Positions 5,206 through 14,004 are shown, counted from the first letter of the stretch. The stretch: 14,763 nucleotides of DNA from Planctomycetaceae bacterium (GCA_031276415.1 JAISNF010000536.1:1-14763); one strand, 5' to 3'. Numbers and translations: made by a program. Notes: generated from the letters alone by a model not told the origin.

Positions 5206-8200
5206 ATGTTCACACATTTAAGTTTACAAACAAAAATATTTTTTCTTGTTTCTGCTGTTGTCATTGTGTCTTTTTCCGTTCTCACAATGATTGTTTCTAA
5301 TAAAACATTTGAAATGGCAAAAAATGATGCATTCAATCTTGCTCAGGAAACGGCAGATAAATACAAAAATGAAATTAAAGCGGAATTGCAAGGCGCAAGA
5401 ATTACTTCGGAAACGCTGGCAACTGTCTTTGAGGCGTTGAAAGATAACAACCTCACCGACAGGAAAATGATGAACGATATTCTCCAAAATACTCTCGCCA
5501 AAAAAGAATATATCACCGCTTTCTGTATTGCCTACGATCCCAACGCCCTTGATGGAAAAGATAAAGAATACGCCGGTCAAAAACCAGCCTACGATGAAAC
5601 CGGTCGTTATGCTCCTTATTGGAACAAAGCCGGTGATAAAATTGCTGTTGAGCCGTTGTACGATATTGATATTGCCGATTGGTACATTATTCCCAAAACA
5701 AAAAAACACGAATTTATCACCGATCCTTATCCTTATCAGGTTCAGGGAAAACCTGTTATGCTTGCCAGTATGGTTTTTCCTGTTCTCCATAAAGATCAGT
5801 TTATTGGCATTATTTCTTCTGATTTTGTTCTTGATAAATTGCAGGAAATGATTTCAAAGGTTAATCCGCACGGTCAGGAAGGTTATTCGTGGATTCTCTC
5901 TAACGCCGGCGCAGTTGTCGCTCATCCCAATAAATTACATCTCGGAAAAGATTTAATCGAAACATTATTTTATGAAATGATCACTTCCGATCATTCCAAA
6001 ATTTCAAAAGCCATCGAACTCGCTAATAATTACATCGCTCAAAATCCTGTTAAAGATCAAAACGATAAAGATCAAGTTGAAAAATTCAATAACTGCCAAA
6101 AATTTGTTGATTTATTAAAAGAATACGCCAAAAATTTCGATAACCAAAAATTGGATTTAACGTTACTCAATCCAGAGATTGCGGAAGCGATGCTTCAAGC
6201 CGATTCTTTCCGTTTAAATTATGCTATTGAAGCCAAAAATTCTATTAAAAAAGGTCAATCTTATATTTCGAACAATAAAGATTTCTACACGGTTTACATG
6301 CCCATCCAATTCAGCGAAGTAACAACGCCCTGGTCGATTGCCGTCAGTATTCCCATGACAAAAATTCTTAATAACGCCAACGCTGTTCGTAATTATGTTG
6401 TTATAGTTTCGTTAATTTCGATTTGTGTTATTGCGTTGTTGCTTTATCTTATTGCGAGAAATATTACGCGACCGATTTTGCTTCTTTCAAAGACTGCCAA
6501 TATTTTGGGACAGGGAAAATTTGATATAGAAATTCCGGTTATTGACAGTTATGATGAAATTGGTTCTTTATCCAAAGCGTTCAAATTCATGGCGGAAGAG
6601 ATCAACACATTAATCACGAAATTGCAGGATCACGCCAAAGCACTTGAAGAAAAGAATCAATATTTGAACAAATTGAACGAGTTGAAAGACGAATTTATGG
6701 CGAATACGTCTCATGAGTTGCGGACGCCGATTAACGGAATTATCGGGATTATCGAATCAATGATTGACGGCGCAACCGGTTCACTCACGCAAGAACAAAA
6801 ATATAATCTTGCTCTTGTTTCCAACAGCGGTAAACGGCTTTCCAATTTGGTGAACGATATTCTCGATTTTACGAAATTGAAGAATAAAGAAATCATTCTG
6901 CAAATTAAGCCGGTCGATTTGAAAACGATTGTTGACACGGTAATTGTGTTGTCAAAGCCATTGATTAAAGGAAAAGAATTGATGTTGGTCAATGCGATTG
7001 ATGGTTCGTTGCCGATTGTTGATGCGGATGAGAACAGGATTCAACAGATTTTGTACAATTTAATCGGGAACGCCATCAAATTTACGGACAAGGGCAAAGT
7101 CAGTGTGTCGGCGCATGTTGTTGATGATTTGATTGCGGTTTCTATTTCGGACACAGGAATTGGAATACCGGACGATAAATTCGACAGTATCTTTGAATCA
7201 TTTGAACAGGTTGACGGTTCCACTGCACGCGAGTATGGCGGAACTGGTTTAGGATTATCGATAACAAAAAAACTTGTCGAATTACACGGCGGAACGATAA
7301 ATGTTGATTCGAAGTTAGGCGAAGGTTCAAAATTCACATTCACGGTGCCGCTTTCCAAAACAACGCGGGATTTATTCGTTACAGACGAAAATAAAAAATC
7401 GACTGTTGATCTTGAAGATTATTCCGTACCGGAAAAAGAAGCGGATCACAAACAAGAGAAAGAGAAAGAAAAAGAAAAGGAAAAGGGAGTTTATTCAATA
7501 CTTGTTGTTGATGATGAACCGGTTAATATTCAGGTGTTGAAAAACATATTATCGATACACAATTATTCCGTGTCCAGTGCGTACAATGGTATTGTGGCTC
7601 TTGATTTGATAAAGAACGGCAATAATTTTGATTTGATACTGTTGGACGTGATGATGCCTAAGATGTCGGGTTATGAAGTTTGTAAAAATTTACGGCAACA
7701 ATATTCGTTGTTTGATTTACCGATATTGATGTTGACGGCGAAAAATCAAGTGCAGGATGTTCTTTTGGGATTTCAATCCGGTGCGAATGATTATATCGAA
7801 AAACCGTTTGACAAGCAGGAATTATTGGCACGAATAAAAACACATCTTGAATTGAAGAGTGCGATTCTTGCGGCGCAGGCGGCGAACAAGGCGAAGAGTG
7901 AATTTATGGCAAATATGAGTCATGAAATTCGCACGCCGATGAATGCGATTATTGGTTTGACGCATCTTTTGTTGGAAACGCCGTTGGACGAGCAACAGCA
8001 CCAATACACCAATAACGCTCATCGTGCAGCGCGTTCACTTTTGGGGATTATCAATGATATTCTTGATTTTTCGAAAATGGAAACGGGTAAAATGACATTG
8101 GAGCGTGCGCCGTTTTCATTGAGTGATGTGTTGGGTGATATTGACATTATTTTCAAGGAACAGAGTATGGAAACAGGAATTAATTTGATATTTAATCAAT

Positions 8201-9093
8201 CAACAAATATTCCTGAAACACTTTTAGGCGATCATCTTCGGTTACGGCAAATATTTATCAATGTGGTAGGCAATGCGTTCAAATTTTCGAAACGGGGATC
8301 GATTGTTGTTACGGCGAATTTGGAGTCGATCAAAGGCGAGAATATTACGATATTATTTTCGGTCAAGGACATGGGAATTGGAATGTTGCCGAATCAGGTT
8401 CAGAAACTGTTCAATGCGTTTATGCAAAAGGACACATCGATTACGCGGCAATATAGCGGAGTTGGTTTAGGGTTGACGTTGACGCGAAGTTTGGTGAATT
8501 TAATGGGCGGCAAGATTTCGTTGGAAAGTGAAGTTGATGTTGGAACGAATATTATGTTCACGTGTGTTTTTGGATTAGTTCCGAACGCAAAGAATGCCAA
8601 CAAGTTATCGGCTGCTGAAATGGCGGAATCTGATACGGAAACAGAAAAAGGAAAAATAGTAAATGTACAGTTGCCGCATGAAAAACGGTCATTGGCAGGT
8701 TTTCGGGTTTTGTTGGTTGAGGACAATAAAGTGAACATATTGGTTGCGAAGGCGATGTTGGAGAATATGGAACTCAAAGTAACTGTTGCGGAAAATGGCG
8801 AGATTGCGTTGGCGAAATTATCGGAGGCTTATGAATCGGGGTTGAAGCCGGTGTTTGATTTAGTATTTTTGGACATTCAGATGCCGGTTATGGACGGTTT
8901 TGAAACGATTAAACATATTCGTGCAAATCCGCATTACGAAAATTTACCGGTGATAGCGTTGACTGCTCATGCTTTTGCCGAAGAGATACAAAGATGTTTT
9001 GACAACGGCATGAATGGACATCTCTCCAAACCGATTGATATTCACGCCCTGCAACAAACATTATACCAATTCCTGTTGCAAAAAGAAGAATAA
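5206..9093 (+). CDS. Hybrid sensor histidine kinase, Cache-HAMP-HK-REC-HK-REC
   Basis: This 1295-residue inner-membrane sensor has a transmembrane helix at about 10-30, an extracytoplasmic double-Cache-like domain (about 35-395, with an insertion near 255-340), a second helix at 398-417, and HAMP at 418-470. Core 1 has the phospho-acceptor His503 in SHELRTP, N-box Asn618/Asn622, DTGIG at 649-653 and GGTGLGLS near 678. Receiver 1 has Asp769/Asp770, phospho-Asp814 and Lys866. Core 2 has His906 in SHEIRTP, N-box Asn1019/Asn1023, DMGIG at 1055-1059 (Met replacing the usual Thr) and GVGLGL. Receiver 2 has Glu1172/Asp1173, phospho-Asp1223 and Lys1275. There is no HPt and no DNA-binding output domain, and no response regulator lies nearby, so its phosphorelay partner is elsewhere. 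A KEKE linker (751-760) precedes receiver 1. No clear Shine-Dalgarno is seen. The ligand cannot be read from sequence; Cache domains usually bind small metabolites. Confidence 0.95.
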   Translation: MFTHLSLQTKIFFLVSAVVIVSFSVLTMIVSNKTFEMAKNDAFNLAQETADKYKNEIKAELQGARITSETLATVFEALKDNNLTDRKMMNDILQNTLAKKEYITAFCIAYDPNALDGKDKEYAGQKPAYDETGRYAPYWNKAGDKIAVEPLYDIDIADWYIIPKTKKHEFITDPYPYQVQGKPVMLASMVFPVLHKDQFIGIISSDFVLDKLQEMISKVNPHGQEGYSWILSNAGAVVAHPNKLHLGKDLIETLFYEMITSDHSKISKAIELANNYIAQNPVKDQNDKDQVEKFNNCQKFVDLLKEYAKNFDNQKLDLTLLNPEIAEAMLQADSFRLNYAIEAKNSIKKGQSYISNNKDFYTVYMPIQFSEVTTPWSIAVSIPMTKILNNANAVRNYVVIVSLISICVIALLLYLIARNITRPILLLSKTANILGQGKFDIEIPVIDSYDEIGSLSKAFKFMAEEINTLITKLQDHAKALEEKNQYLNKLNELKDEFMANTSHELRTPINGIIGIIESMIDGATGSLTQEQKYNLALVSNSGKRLSNLVNDILDFTKLKNKEIILQIKPVDLKTIVDTVIVLSKPLIKGKELMLVNAIDGSLPIVDADENRIQQILYNLIGNAIKFTDKGKVSVSAHVVDDLIAVSISDTGIGIPDDKFDSIFESFEQVDGSTAREYGGTGLGLSITKKLVELHGGTINVDSKLGEGSKFTFTVPLSKTTRDLFVTDENKKSTVDLEDYSVPEKEADHKQEKEKEKEKEKGVYSILVVDDEPVNIQVLKNILSIHNYSVSSAYNGIVALDLIKNGNNFDLILLDVMMPKMSGYEVCKNLRQQYSLFDLPILMLTAKNQVQDVLLGFQSGANDYIEKPFDKQELLARIKTHLELKSAILAAQAANKAKSEFMANMSHEIRTPMNAIIGLTHLLLETPLDEQQHQYTNNAHRAARSLLGIINDILDFSKMETGKMTLERAPFSLSDVLGDIDIIFKEQSMETGINLIFNQSTNIPETLLGDHLRLRQIFINVVGNAFKFSKRGSIVVTANLESIKGENITILFSVKDMGIGMLPNQVQKLFNAFMQKDTSITRQYSGVGLGLTLTRSLVNLMGGKISLESEVDVGTNIMFTCVFGLVPNAKNANKLSAAEMAESDTETEKGKIVNVQLPHEKRSLAGFRVLLVEDNKVNILVAKAMLENMELKVTVAENGEIALAKLSEAYESGLKPVFDLVFLDIQMPVMDGFETIKHIRANPHYENLPVIALTAHAFAEEIQRCFDNGMNGHLSKPIDIHALQQTLYQFLLQKEE
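7456..7485 (+). repeat. Hexanucleotide repeat coding Glu-Lys
   Basis: Five imperfect copies of GAGAAA code five Glu-Lys pairs (residues 751-760 of the kinase). The unit is six bases, so loss or gain changes linker length without shifting the frame. It joins the first kinase core to the first receiver. Confidence 0.8.
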
Positions 9094-9115
9094 CACGAAC
9101 AGTAAAAACAAAAAA

Positions 9116-9150
9116 ATTGTCCGCAGATTTCGCTGATAGCCGCAGATTAC
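9116..9150. repeat. Inverted copy of the GTCCGCAGATT repeat
   Basis: ATTGTCCGCAGATT followed by CGCTGATAGCCGCAGATT. It is the reverse complement, with few changes, of 9257-9289 and 9317-9349, and is related to 1295-1353. With either copy it forms a long stem just past the kinase stop codon. Confidence 0.65.
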
Positions 9151-9189
9151 GACAATACAAAACAACAAAAAAGTGAAACAGCAAATGAA

Positions 9190-9215
9190 ATTAGAGCAAC
9201 AAATTAGAGCAACAA
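9190..9215. repeat. 13-base tandem direct repeat
   Basis: ATTAGAGCAACAA occurs twice with no spacer (9190-9202 and 9203-9215). It lies in the loop between the inverted copies of the larger repeat. No function is evident. Confidence 0.7.
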
Positions 9216-9246
9216 AAAATTGTTCGTATGTTTTGTTGTTCCGTAT

Positions 9247-9354
9247 TTTCAAAAACAATCTACATTTATCAACGTCACCTGCGGACAATTTTTTTGTTAT
9301 TTTATATTTTAAAAACAATCTGCGTTTATCAGCGTCATCTGCGGACAATTTTTT
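9247..9354. repeat. Two direct copies, 60-base period, in a convergent intergenic region
   Basis: The segments at 9247-9295 and 9307-9354 share AAAAACAATC, TTTATC, CGTCA and CTGCGGACAATTTTTT in the same order with an exact 60-base offset. Each ends in a T run. Together with the inverted copy at 9116-9150 they form hairpins between the converging kinase and VWA genes, consistent with a terminator role for rightward transcripts. Confidence 0.7.
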
Positions 9355-9392
9355 GTTTTTGTCATGTGGTTAAAACATCACAGATTCCAAAT

Positions 9393-11858
9393 TTATCTCA
9401 GGTGATAACGCCGCCGCAAGACCCATTCGATAGTTAATAAGGCAACAAAAATTGCCCAGAAAGAGAGTGGCGGAGCCAATGGAATTTGTTCGATTACTTT
9501 TCGTTTCGTTACATCACGATTTAACTGGTCAATCAAAAAATCGGCAGTAGTAATATGTGAATAACGTCCTCCGGAAGCGTCCGCAATTTTCGTCATCAAT
9601 TCTTCATTCAAATCCAACCGGTCAAATTCCATATTGGGACGACCAACATCAATGATCATTTTTTCAGGAGCATTCAAAACAAGTCCGTCTATCTTGGCTG
9701 TAACTTTAATTTCTTGTTGTCCGATAATTTTTGGTTCATAAATTCCGGTATATTTTCCCGGCGTTCCCTGAACAATTTCGAGTTTAACTTCATCCTGTTT
9801 GCCGTCTGACCGGATAATTGTACCGGAAACGGATGCTTTTTCCGTCCCTTCGCCGTCGGCGTTTTTTACTGTTGCGGAAATTGTTACAGTTTCTTCCGGT
9901 TCGTAATATGCTTTATCGACCGATGCCGAAACTCCTGCTTCCCGAACAATCGTTCCTTCACGACCGGCAACGTAACGAATTAATTGTCCCCAAAATTGCA
10001 TAAACGGCGTGTCTTGATTCATTGCACGCGGACCTTGTTGCCAACGCCGCGTGGTGTCTCCCGTGAATACCACTGTGCGTCCTTGATCAACAGGTTGAGC
10101 CGCCAAAACCGGCATCTCAATTTCACCGCCGCCAGGACCAGGAACCCGAACCGCCGGACATGTTGCAAAAATTGTTGCCGCCGGATTCGACGTTTGAATA
10201 CGTGTACAACCGGCTAACATCGGTAATCCTTCTTTCGTTGCCGCTCCAAGTGTTGACGGAAAAAATGTAGCAATATTAGCAAAAATGTTACTTGAAACAC
10301 CATCCGGTGTTAGTTTCGGCAAAAATTCTTCGGAAAATTGCCCAATCTCCCTGTTGCCCACAATAACCGGCAACACCTTACCAATCGGTGTTCCGCCGTA
10401 ACCTCCAGGACCAAGCGAATGATAACCGCCAAGCATAATAAGACCGGCTCCATTGCGAATTCGTTTCACAAACATTTCCTGAATTTCCGTTTTAAAATAA
10501 GAACTATCAATATCGCCAATAATAAATACGTCAAAGGAATCAATTGTTTCCTGCTCCGTAGGAAGTCCTTTTAATTTGAATCCTTCAATATTGGTTTGTT
10601 GTTCAAAAACATTCGGTTTGATTTGAACCATAGCGCAAAACTCAATATCAGGGTCTTTGGCGAGATAACGTTGCGAAATGGCTCCGTATTCGGGACGCAG
10701 GGTCCCCTCAAGATAAAAAACACGCATTCCGGGTTCAACAACCAACGCCGCAGTTTGTCGTTCATTATTTTCTTTGATCGCTTCATCGCCGAGCGGTTCC
10801 GTTCTCACAATATAAAGAGTTCGTCCGACTTTTTCCGGTTTAAACTCAAACACAACATCCTGCTGTCCTTCAATCGCATCCAACATCAATTCCTGTTCGC
10901 CAATTTTGCGGCGATGATTTACTGTTGCGGAATCCGGCGAATTAATCGGTGAATTAGTTGTTTCGTTAATAACGGGCGTTTCCTTCTTTTTACCGCGTGC
11001 GGGTTCGGACGCATACGTTGTATCTTCTTCGAGAATTACTTTAACGCTTCTGCCTTCAAGTCCCACTGCGTCAATTCCGGCAGTGATACGGGCTTTATTA
11101 TTGTACGTTAAGCGTTCCGGCACGCGAATATCGCTTGCCTGAACATCTTTAAATGAAGAACTGCTTTTTAAACCCGTTCCAACTCCGATTGAATAAACCG
11201 GAATCCCAAGTTTTTGTACATCGGCAACAGGATTACGTGCGGTATTGTTTTGACCGTCTGAAAAAAGAAAAACGGCTTCGATTTCTTTTGCCGGAATTTT
11301 TTTCTTGCCGTCCATCATAGAATTTGTACCATTTATTCCGGCGGAAAGCGAAGTTGAAGTTCCTTCGGCTTTGAGTGTTGGAGCCAAAGTTATTTCCGGT
11401 AACCTGACCGCCCGATCAGAAAACTCAAGAAGATGAAGTAAAAAATCTGTTTCAAGTTTTGCCGACCATATTTTAATTTTGTCTTTGACCTGATCGACAC
11501 GAATCTGAACTTGGACTTGTTCGCCCGGATTTATTACACCGCCAACACCGTCTGAAATTCCCATCGACGCCGAAGTGTCCACCGCAAACACAATTGATTT
11601 TCGTTGCGCCTGCTCTTTCGTGTATTGAAGCATCGGTCGAAAAAGAAGGAAAACAATCACCGCAACAGAAATATAACGCAACAATAACAACGTTATAAAC
11701 CGGCGAAACGTTAATGTTGTAAACGTCCGCCAATAAAAAAAAGTAGTGATTCCCCACGCTAAAAAAAGAACCACAAATAATTGTGTCAACGTATAACCTT
11801 GAGCAAAAACAAGTTCAGACACGGAATAATCAACTCCTTCTCCGGTGTTCAAAAACAA
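9393..11858 (-). CDS. Membrane protein with VWA and glutamine-amidotransferase-like domains
   Basis: The protein has 821 residues. Two transmembrane helices at about 26-44 and 57-75 precede a VWA domain (about 88-230) with an intact metal site: DTSAS at 94-98, Thr167, and Asp201 in FLFSDGQ. Residues 235-370 look like beta-rich linker domains. About 375-600 is a putative glutamine-amidotransferase-like fold (the PF07090 type), with FYLEGTLRPEYG, FDVFIIGDID and GGYHSLGPGGYGGTPIG. A beta-sandwich segment lies at about 645-740, and a last helix at 797-814 is followed by RRRYHLR. This architecture is typical of planctomycete BatA-like membrane proteins; no catalytic Cys-His-Glu triad can be named, so enzyme activity is doubtful. 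The called start is TTG at 11858; a GTG (VSELVF) 12 codons later is the alternative. No Shine-Dalgarno is seen. It is last in a likely operon, 30 bases after the upstream stop and in the same frame as that gene. Confidence 0.9.
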   Translation of the reverse strand: MFLNTGEGVDYSVSELVFAQGYTLTQLFVVLFLAWGITTFFYWRTFTTLTFRRFITLLLLRYISVAVIVFLLFRPMLQYTKEQAQRKSIVFAVDTSASMGISDGVGGVINPGEQVQVQIRVDQVKDKIKIWSAKLETDFLLHLLEFSDRAVRLPEITLAPTLKAEGTSTSLSAGINGTNSMMDGKKKIPAKEIEAVFLFSDGQNNTARNPVADVQKLGIPVYSIGVGTGLKSSSSFKDVQASDIRVPERLTYNNKARITAGIDAVGLEGRSVKVILEEDTTYASEPARGKKKETPVINETTNSPINSPDSATVNHRRKIGEQELMLDAIEGQQDVVFEFKPEKVGRTLYIVRTEPLGDEAIKENNERQTAALVVEPGMRVFYLEGTLRPEYGAISQRYLAKDPDIEFCAMVQIKPNVFEQQTNIEGFKLKGLPTEQETIDSFDVFIIGDIDSSYFKTEIQEMFVKRIRNGAGLIMLGGYHSLGPGGYGGTPIGKVLPVIVGNREIGQFSEEFLPKLTPDGVSSNIFANIATFFPSTLGAATKEGLPMLAGCTRIQTSNPAATIFATCPAVRVPGPGGGEIEMPVLAAQPVDQGRTVVFTGDTTRRWQQGPRAMNQDTPFMQFWGQLIRYVAGREGTIVREAGVSASVDKAYYEPEETVTISATVKNADGEGTEKASVSGTIIRSDGKQDEVKLEIVQGTPGKYTGIYEPKIIGQQEIKVTAKIDGLVLNAPEKMIIDVGRPNMEFDRLDLNEELMTKIADASGGRYSHITTADFLIDQLNRDVTKRKVIEQIPLAPPLSFWAIFVALLTIEWVLRRRYHLR

Positions 11859-11888
11859 CCGGCTAAAATTAAAAAGATTGATAAAACA

Positions 11889-13082
11889 TTAAATTGTCGA
11901 CATTGGAATTTCATTTTTCATAACAAAATTTCCGTCTATGAAACGGAGAAGAACGATATTCTTGAAAATCGTTTCGTCATCATTTTCATTATTATCTTTG
12001 TCTTCTTTGTCATTATTTACATGTGATATTATTGAAACTTCAAGTAAAAAATTGTCGCAAGAATTACATTCGGAATAACAAACTCGTATTTCATTTGGTA
12101 CATTTTCCATTGTTTTTGCATTCGCTGTAATTTCATCACGGATTTTGCAGAGTAATTTGAAAATTTCTGAACGATTTATCGCTTGTTTGGTTTTTAGAAA
12201 ATCTTCAATTTTGGTAATCTTTTCTGTGGCGTAATTAATGGCTTCAGTTTCTTCTTGCCGAAATAATTCTAAATCTGTTTCGTCATCTTTTTTAATTTTT
12301 CGTCTTGACGCACGCATTGAAAAAGTAAACTCCAATTTTTGCGACATAAAACGCTGACACGCTTGGCAATAAGCCATAAACATCAGTGATCTGGAAGTCT
12401 CAATTGAACAAGTTACGAAAAAAAACAGTCTAAAAAATTCATGTATCCAAGCCCATTTTCCCATCTTAAATGGTTTATCGTTCAGATAGTTACCGCCCCA
12501 TTCAGCCTCTTCAATAGATGTACGATAAAATTCGATAAAAGAAGGTACTGATGTTTTAAGGGAATTGGTGATTTCATTCTGATCAAATGTAACAGTTTTT
12601 TTGTTTTTATCAATTAAGATTTGAACTGGTTGTTCAAGTTGCATTTGCCGATGAATATGGTAACAATATATGGTGTATTCCGCGTATTTCGCAACAAAAA
12701 ACATCGTAAATTGAAGGAGGAATATAAAGAAAATAAAACTTTTTTTAGGACAAAAATGGAAAAAACGCGCAACAATAGTATAACCCGCACCTGCCAACAA
12801 ACCACTCAAAACGGCTCCAATCGGAATTATGAAGTTAAAAATCCATATTAAAAAAATACTATTGATAAAATACATAAAAAAATTATAACCGGCATAAATA
12901 TTGACAATATAATTCACGCCCAAAACGATTACCGTTGTCAACAAACCGCCCAATAAAATGATCGGAATAAACCAAATACGGCTCATACCACGCGATTGTG
13001 TTTCAAAAACAAAATCGTCCATTCTTGGTACCTTTCCCAGATCGGCTCCATAACGTTCAGTATTATCAAATAAGTTGTTCAT
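11889..13082 (-). CDS. Polytopic membrane protein with two CxxC motifs
   Basis: The protein has 397 residues. Hydrophobic helices lie at about 36-60, 68-86, 86-107 and 114-136, with a weaker one near 213-227. A CQAC motif at 239-242 (AYCQACQRF) and a CYSECNSC motif at 335-342 are each of the kind found in zinc ribbons; together they could bind one metal ion in a soluble part. The region from about 350 to 370 is very acidic and Asn-rich (NNDKEDKDNNENDDE), probably a flexible loop. I do not recognise a named family; planctomycetes have many such membrane proteins with a Cys-pair motif next to VWA or Bat-like genes. It sits 42 bases after the nucleotidyltransferase stop and 30 bases before the VWA start, which suggests one transcript. 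No Shine-Dalgarno precedes the ATG, but the leader is AT-rich like those of its neighbours. Confidence 0.8.
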   Translation of the reverse strand: MNNLFDNTERYGADLGKVPRMDDFVFETQSRGMSRIWFIPIILLGGLLTTVIVLGVNYIVNIYAGYNFFMYFINSIFLIWIFNFIIPIGAVLSGLLAGAGYTIVARFFHFCPKKSFIFFIFLLQFTMFFVAKYAEYTIYCYHIHRQMQLEQPVQILIDKNKKTVTFDQNEITNSLKTSVPSFIEFYRTSIEEAEWGGNYLNDKPFKMGKWAWIHEFFRLFFFVTCSIETSRSLMFMAYCQACQRFMSQKLEFTFSMRASRRKIKKDDETDLELFRQEETEAINYATEKITKIEDFLKTKQAINRSEIFKLLCKIRDEITANAKTMENVPNEIRVCYSECNSCDNFLLEVSIISHVNNDKEDKDNNENDDETIFKNIVLLRFIDGNFVMKNEIPMSTI

Positions 13083-13124
13083 AATTATAAATAAAAAAGA
13101 AATTGATAAACATTCCCATTGTTT

Positions 13125-14000
13125 TTACAAAATAACATTGGGATCATAACTGTCCGCAATAATTCGTAACTCTTTCAAAATCTCCATGACGCCGAATTTT
13201 TCAGCGTTTGCTTCAAGATATTCGTAATCAAGGTTCGTCTGAACACGAAGCATCGCAACAATATCTTTACGGGAACGATTACTACCAAGTTTGATCCAAA
13301 CCAGTTTCGATAAAATGGCGTCTTCCGGTGTTACCATTGGTACAACACGTCCGGTCAAAATTTGTACATTTTTTCGTCTGGCACATAATCCCGGCACTAA
13401 ATCAGAAATCTGAAAATCAACTTTAAACATTGTTTCCTTATCAATCGCTTGAAACATTGTTTGTTTTTCAATCGCTTCACGGCAACCATTAAGACTAAAG
13501 AAAAAATCTTTATCAAATTGTTCAAAGAGAACATTTGCAAAATCAATCTCGCATGGATTGATTTCCATAACAATATCAATATCTTTTGTTGTTCGCGGAT
13601 CTCCATACGTTATCGCCGTCAGTCCTCCGGTAATTACGAATGGATGTTGAATCGCCTCAAGAATGATTATTACCTTTTCGGTTGTTCGATCTAAATCCAT
13701 CATCAATATATTATCATTCATAGAAATCGATTCTGTTTCATTTTTATACATAATATTTTTTTCTGCTTCATTAAATATCGCAAGTATTTTAGGATCGTTC
13801 CAATAAAATCTTTTGGCAACCGCAAATTTTAATGTTATTTCATTATACGGCGGTTGTTTTTTACACAGTTGTGTTTTGACCATTGCACAAATAGTAACAT
13901 TTAATCCTGTTGCCTGACGTACTCTTTCCGCCGGACTCATTTTTCGTACATAGTCCCAATAAAATTCCTCAACCGTTTTACCTTCTTCAATTTGCGGCAT
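13125..14000 (-). CDS. AbiEii-like nucleotidyltransferase with N-terminal helical domain
   Basis: The start at 14000 is chosen because AGGTGG lies seven bases before it (an ATG one codon earlier is also possible); the protein has 291 residues. The C-terminal part is a minimal nucleotidyltransferase fold: VITGGLTAITYGDPRTTKDIDI gives the GG pair (125-126) and Asp140/Asp142, and FKVDF gives a likely third acidic residue, Asp196. SRKDI near 243-247 fits the AbiEii/AbiGii toxin-like group. Residues 1-90 are a separate helical domain (MSPAERVRQATGL, NEITLKFAVAKRFYWND). I recall a similar stretch as a free-standing small protein next to such nucleotidyltransferases, so this may be a fusion. Members of this group are often toxins of toxin-antitoxin or abortive-infection pairs, but no separate antitoxin gene is seen; the N-terminal domain could play that part (inference). 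A 27-base in-frame duplication lies just before Asp196. Confidence 0.82.
   Translation of the reverse strand: MPQIEEGKTVEEFYWDYVRKMSPAERVRQATGLNVTICAMVKTQLCKKQPPYNEITLKFAVAKRFYWNDPKILAIFNEAEKNIMYKNETESISMNDNILMMDLDRTTEKVIIILEAIQHPFVITGGLTAITYGDPRTTKDIDIVMEINPCEIDFANVLFEQFDKDFFFSLNGCREAIEKQTMFQAIDKETMFKVDFQISDLVPGLCARRKNVQILTGRVVPMVTPEDAILSKLVWIKLGSNRSRKDIVAMLRVQTNLDYEYLEANAEKFGVMEILKELRIIADSYDPNVIL
13424..13477 (-). repeat. 27-base in-frame tandem duplication in the nucleotidyltransferase
   Basis: The units 13424-13450 and 13451-13477 share AAACATTGTTT and TCAATCGCTT at the same spacing, with few differences. They code AIEKQTMFQ followed by AIDKETMFK. It inserts nine extra residues just before the third acidic residue of the active-site fold. 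Confidence 0.8.
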
Positions 14001-14004
14001 CATT

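Noticed and set aside
5224..5790. 188-codon minus-strand frame inside the kinase gene
   Set aside because: It is antisense to the sensor domain, whose Cache-like sequence is clear; the frame has no recognisable domain or start signal.
9247..9354. CRISPR array
   Set aside because: Only two direct copies with a 60-base period, diverged from each other, with an inverted third copy and no cas genes. It fits an interspersed repeat family.
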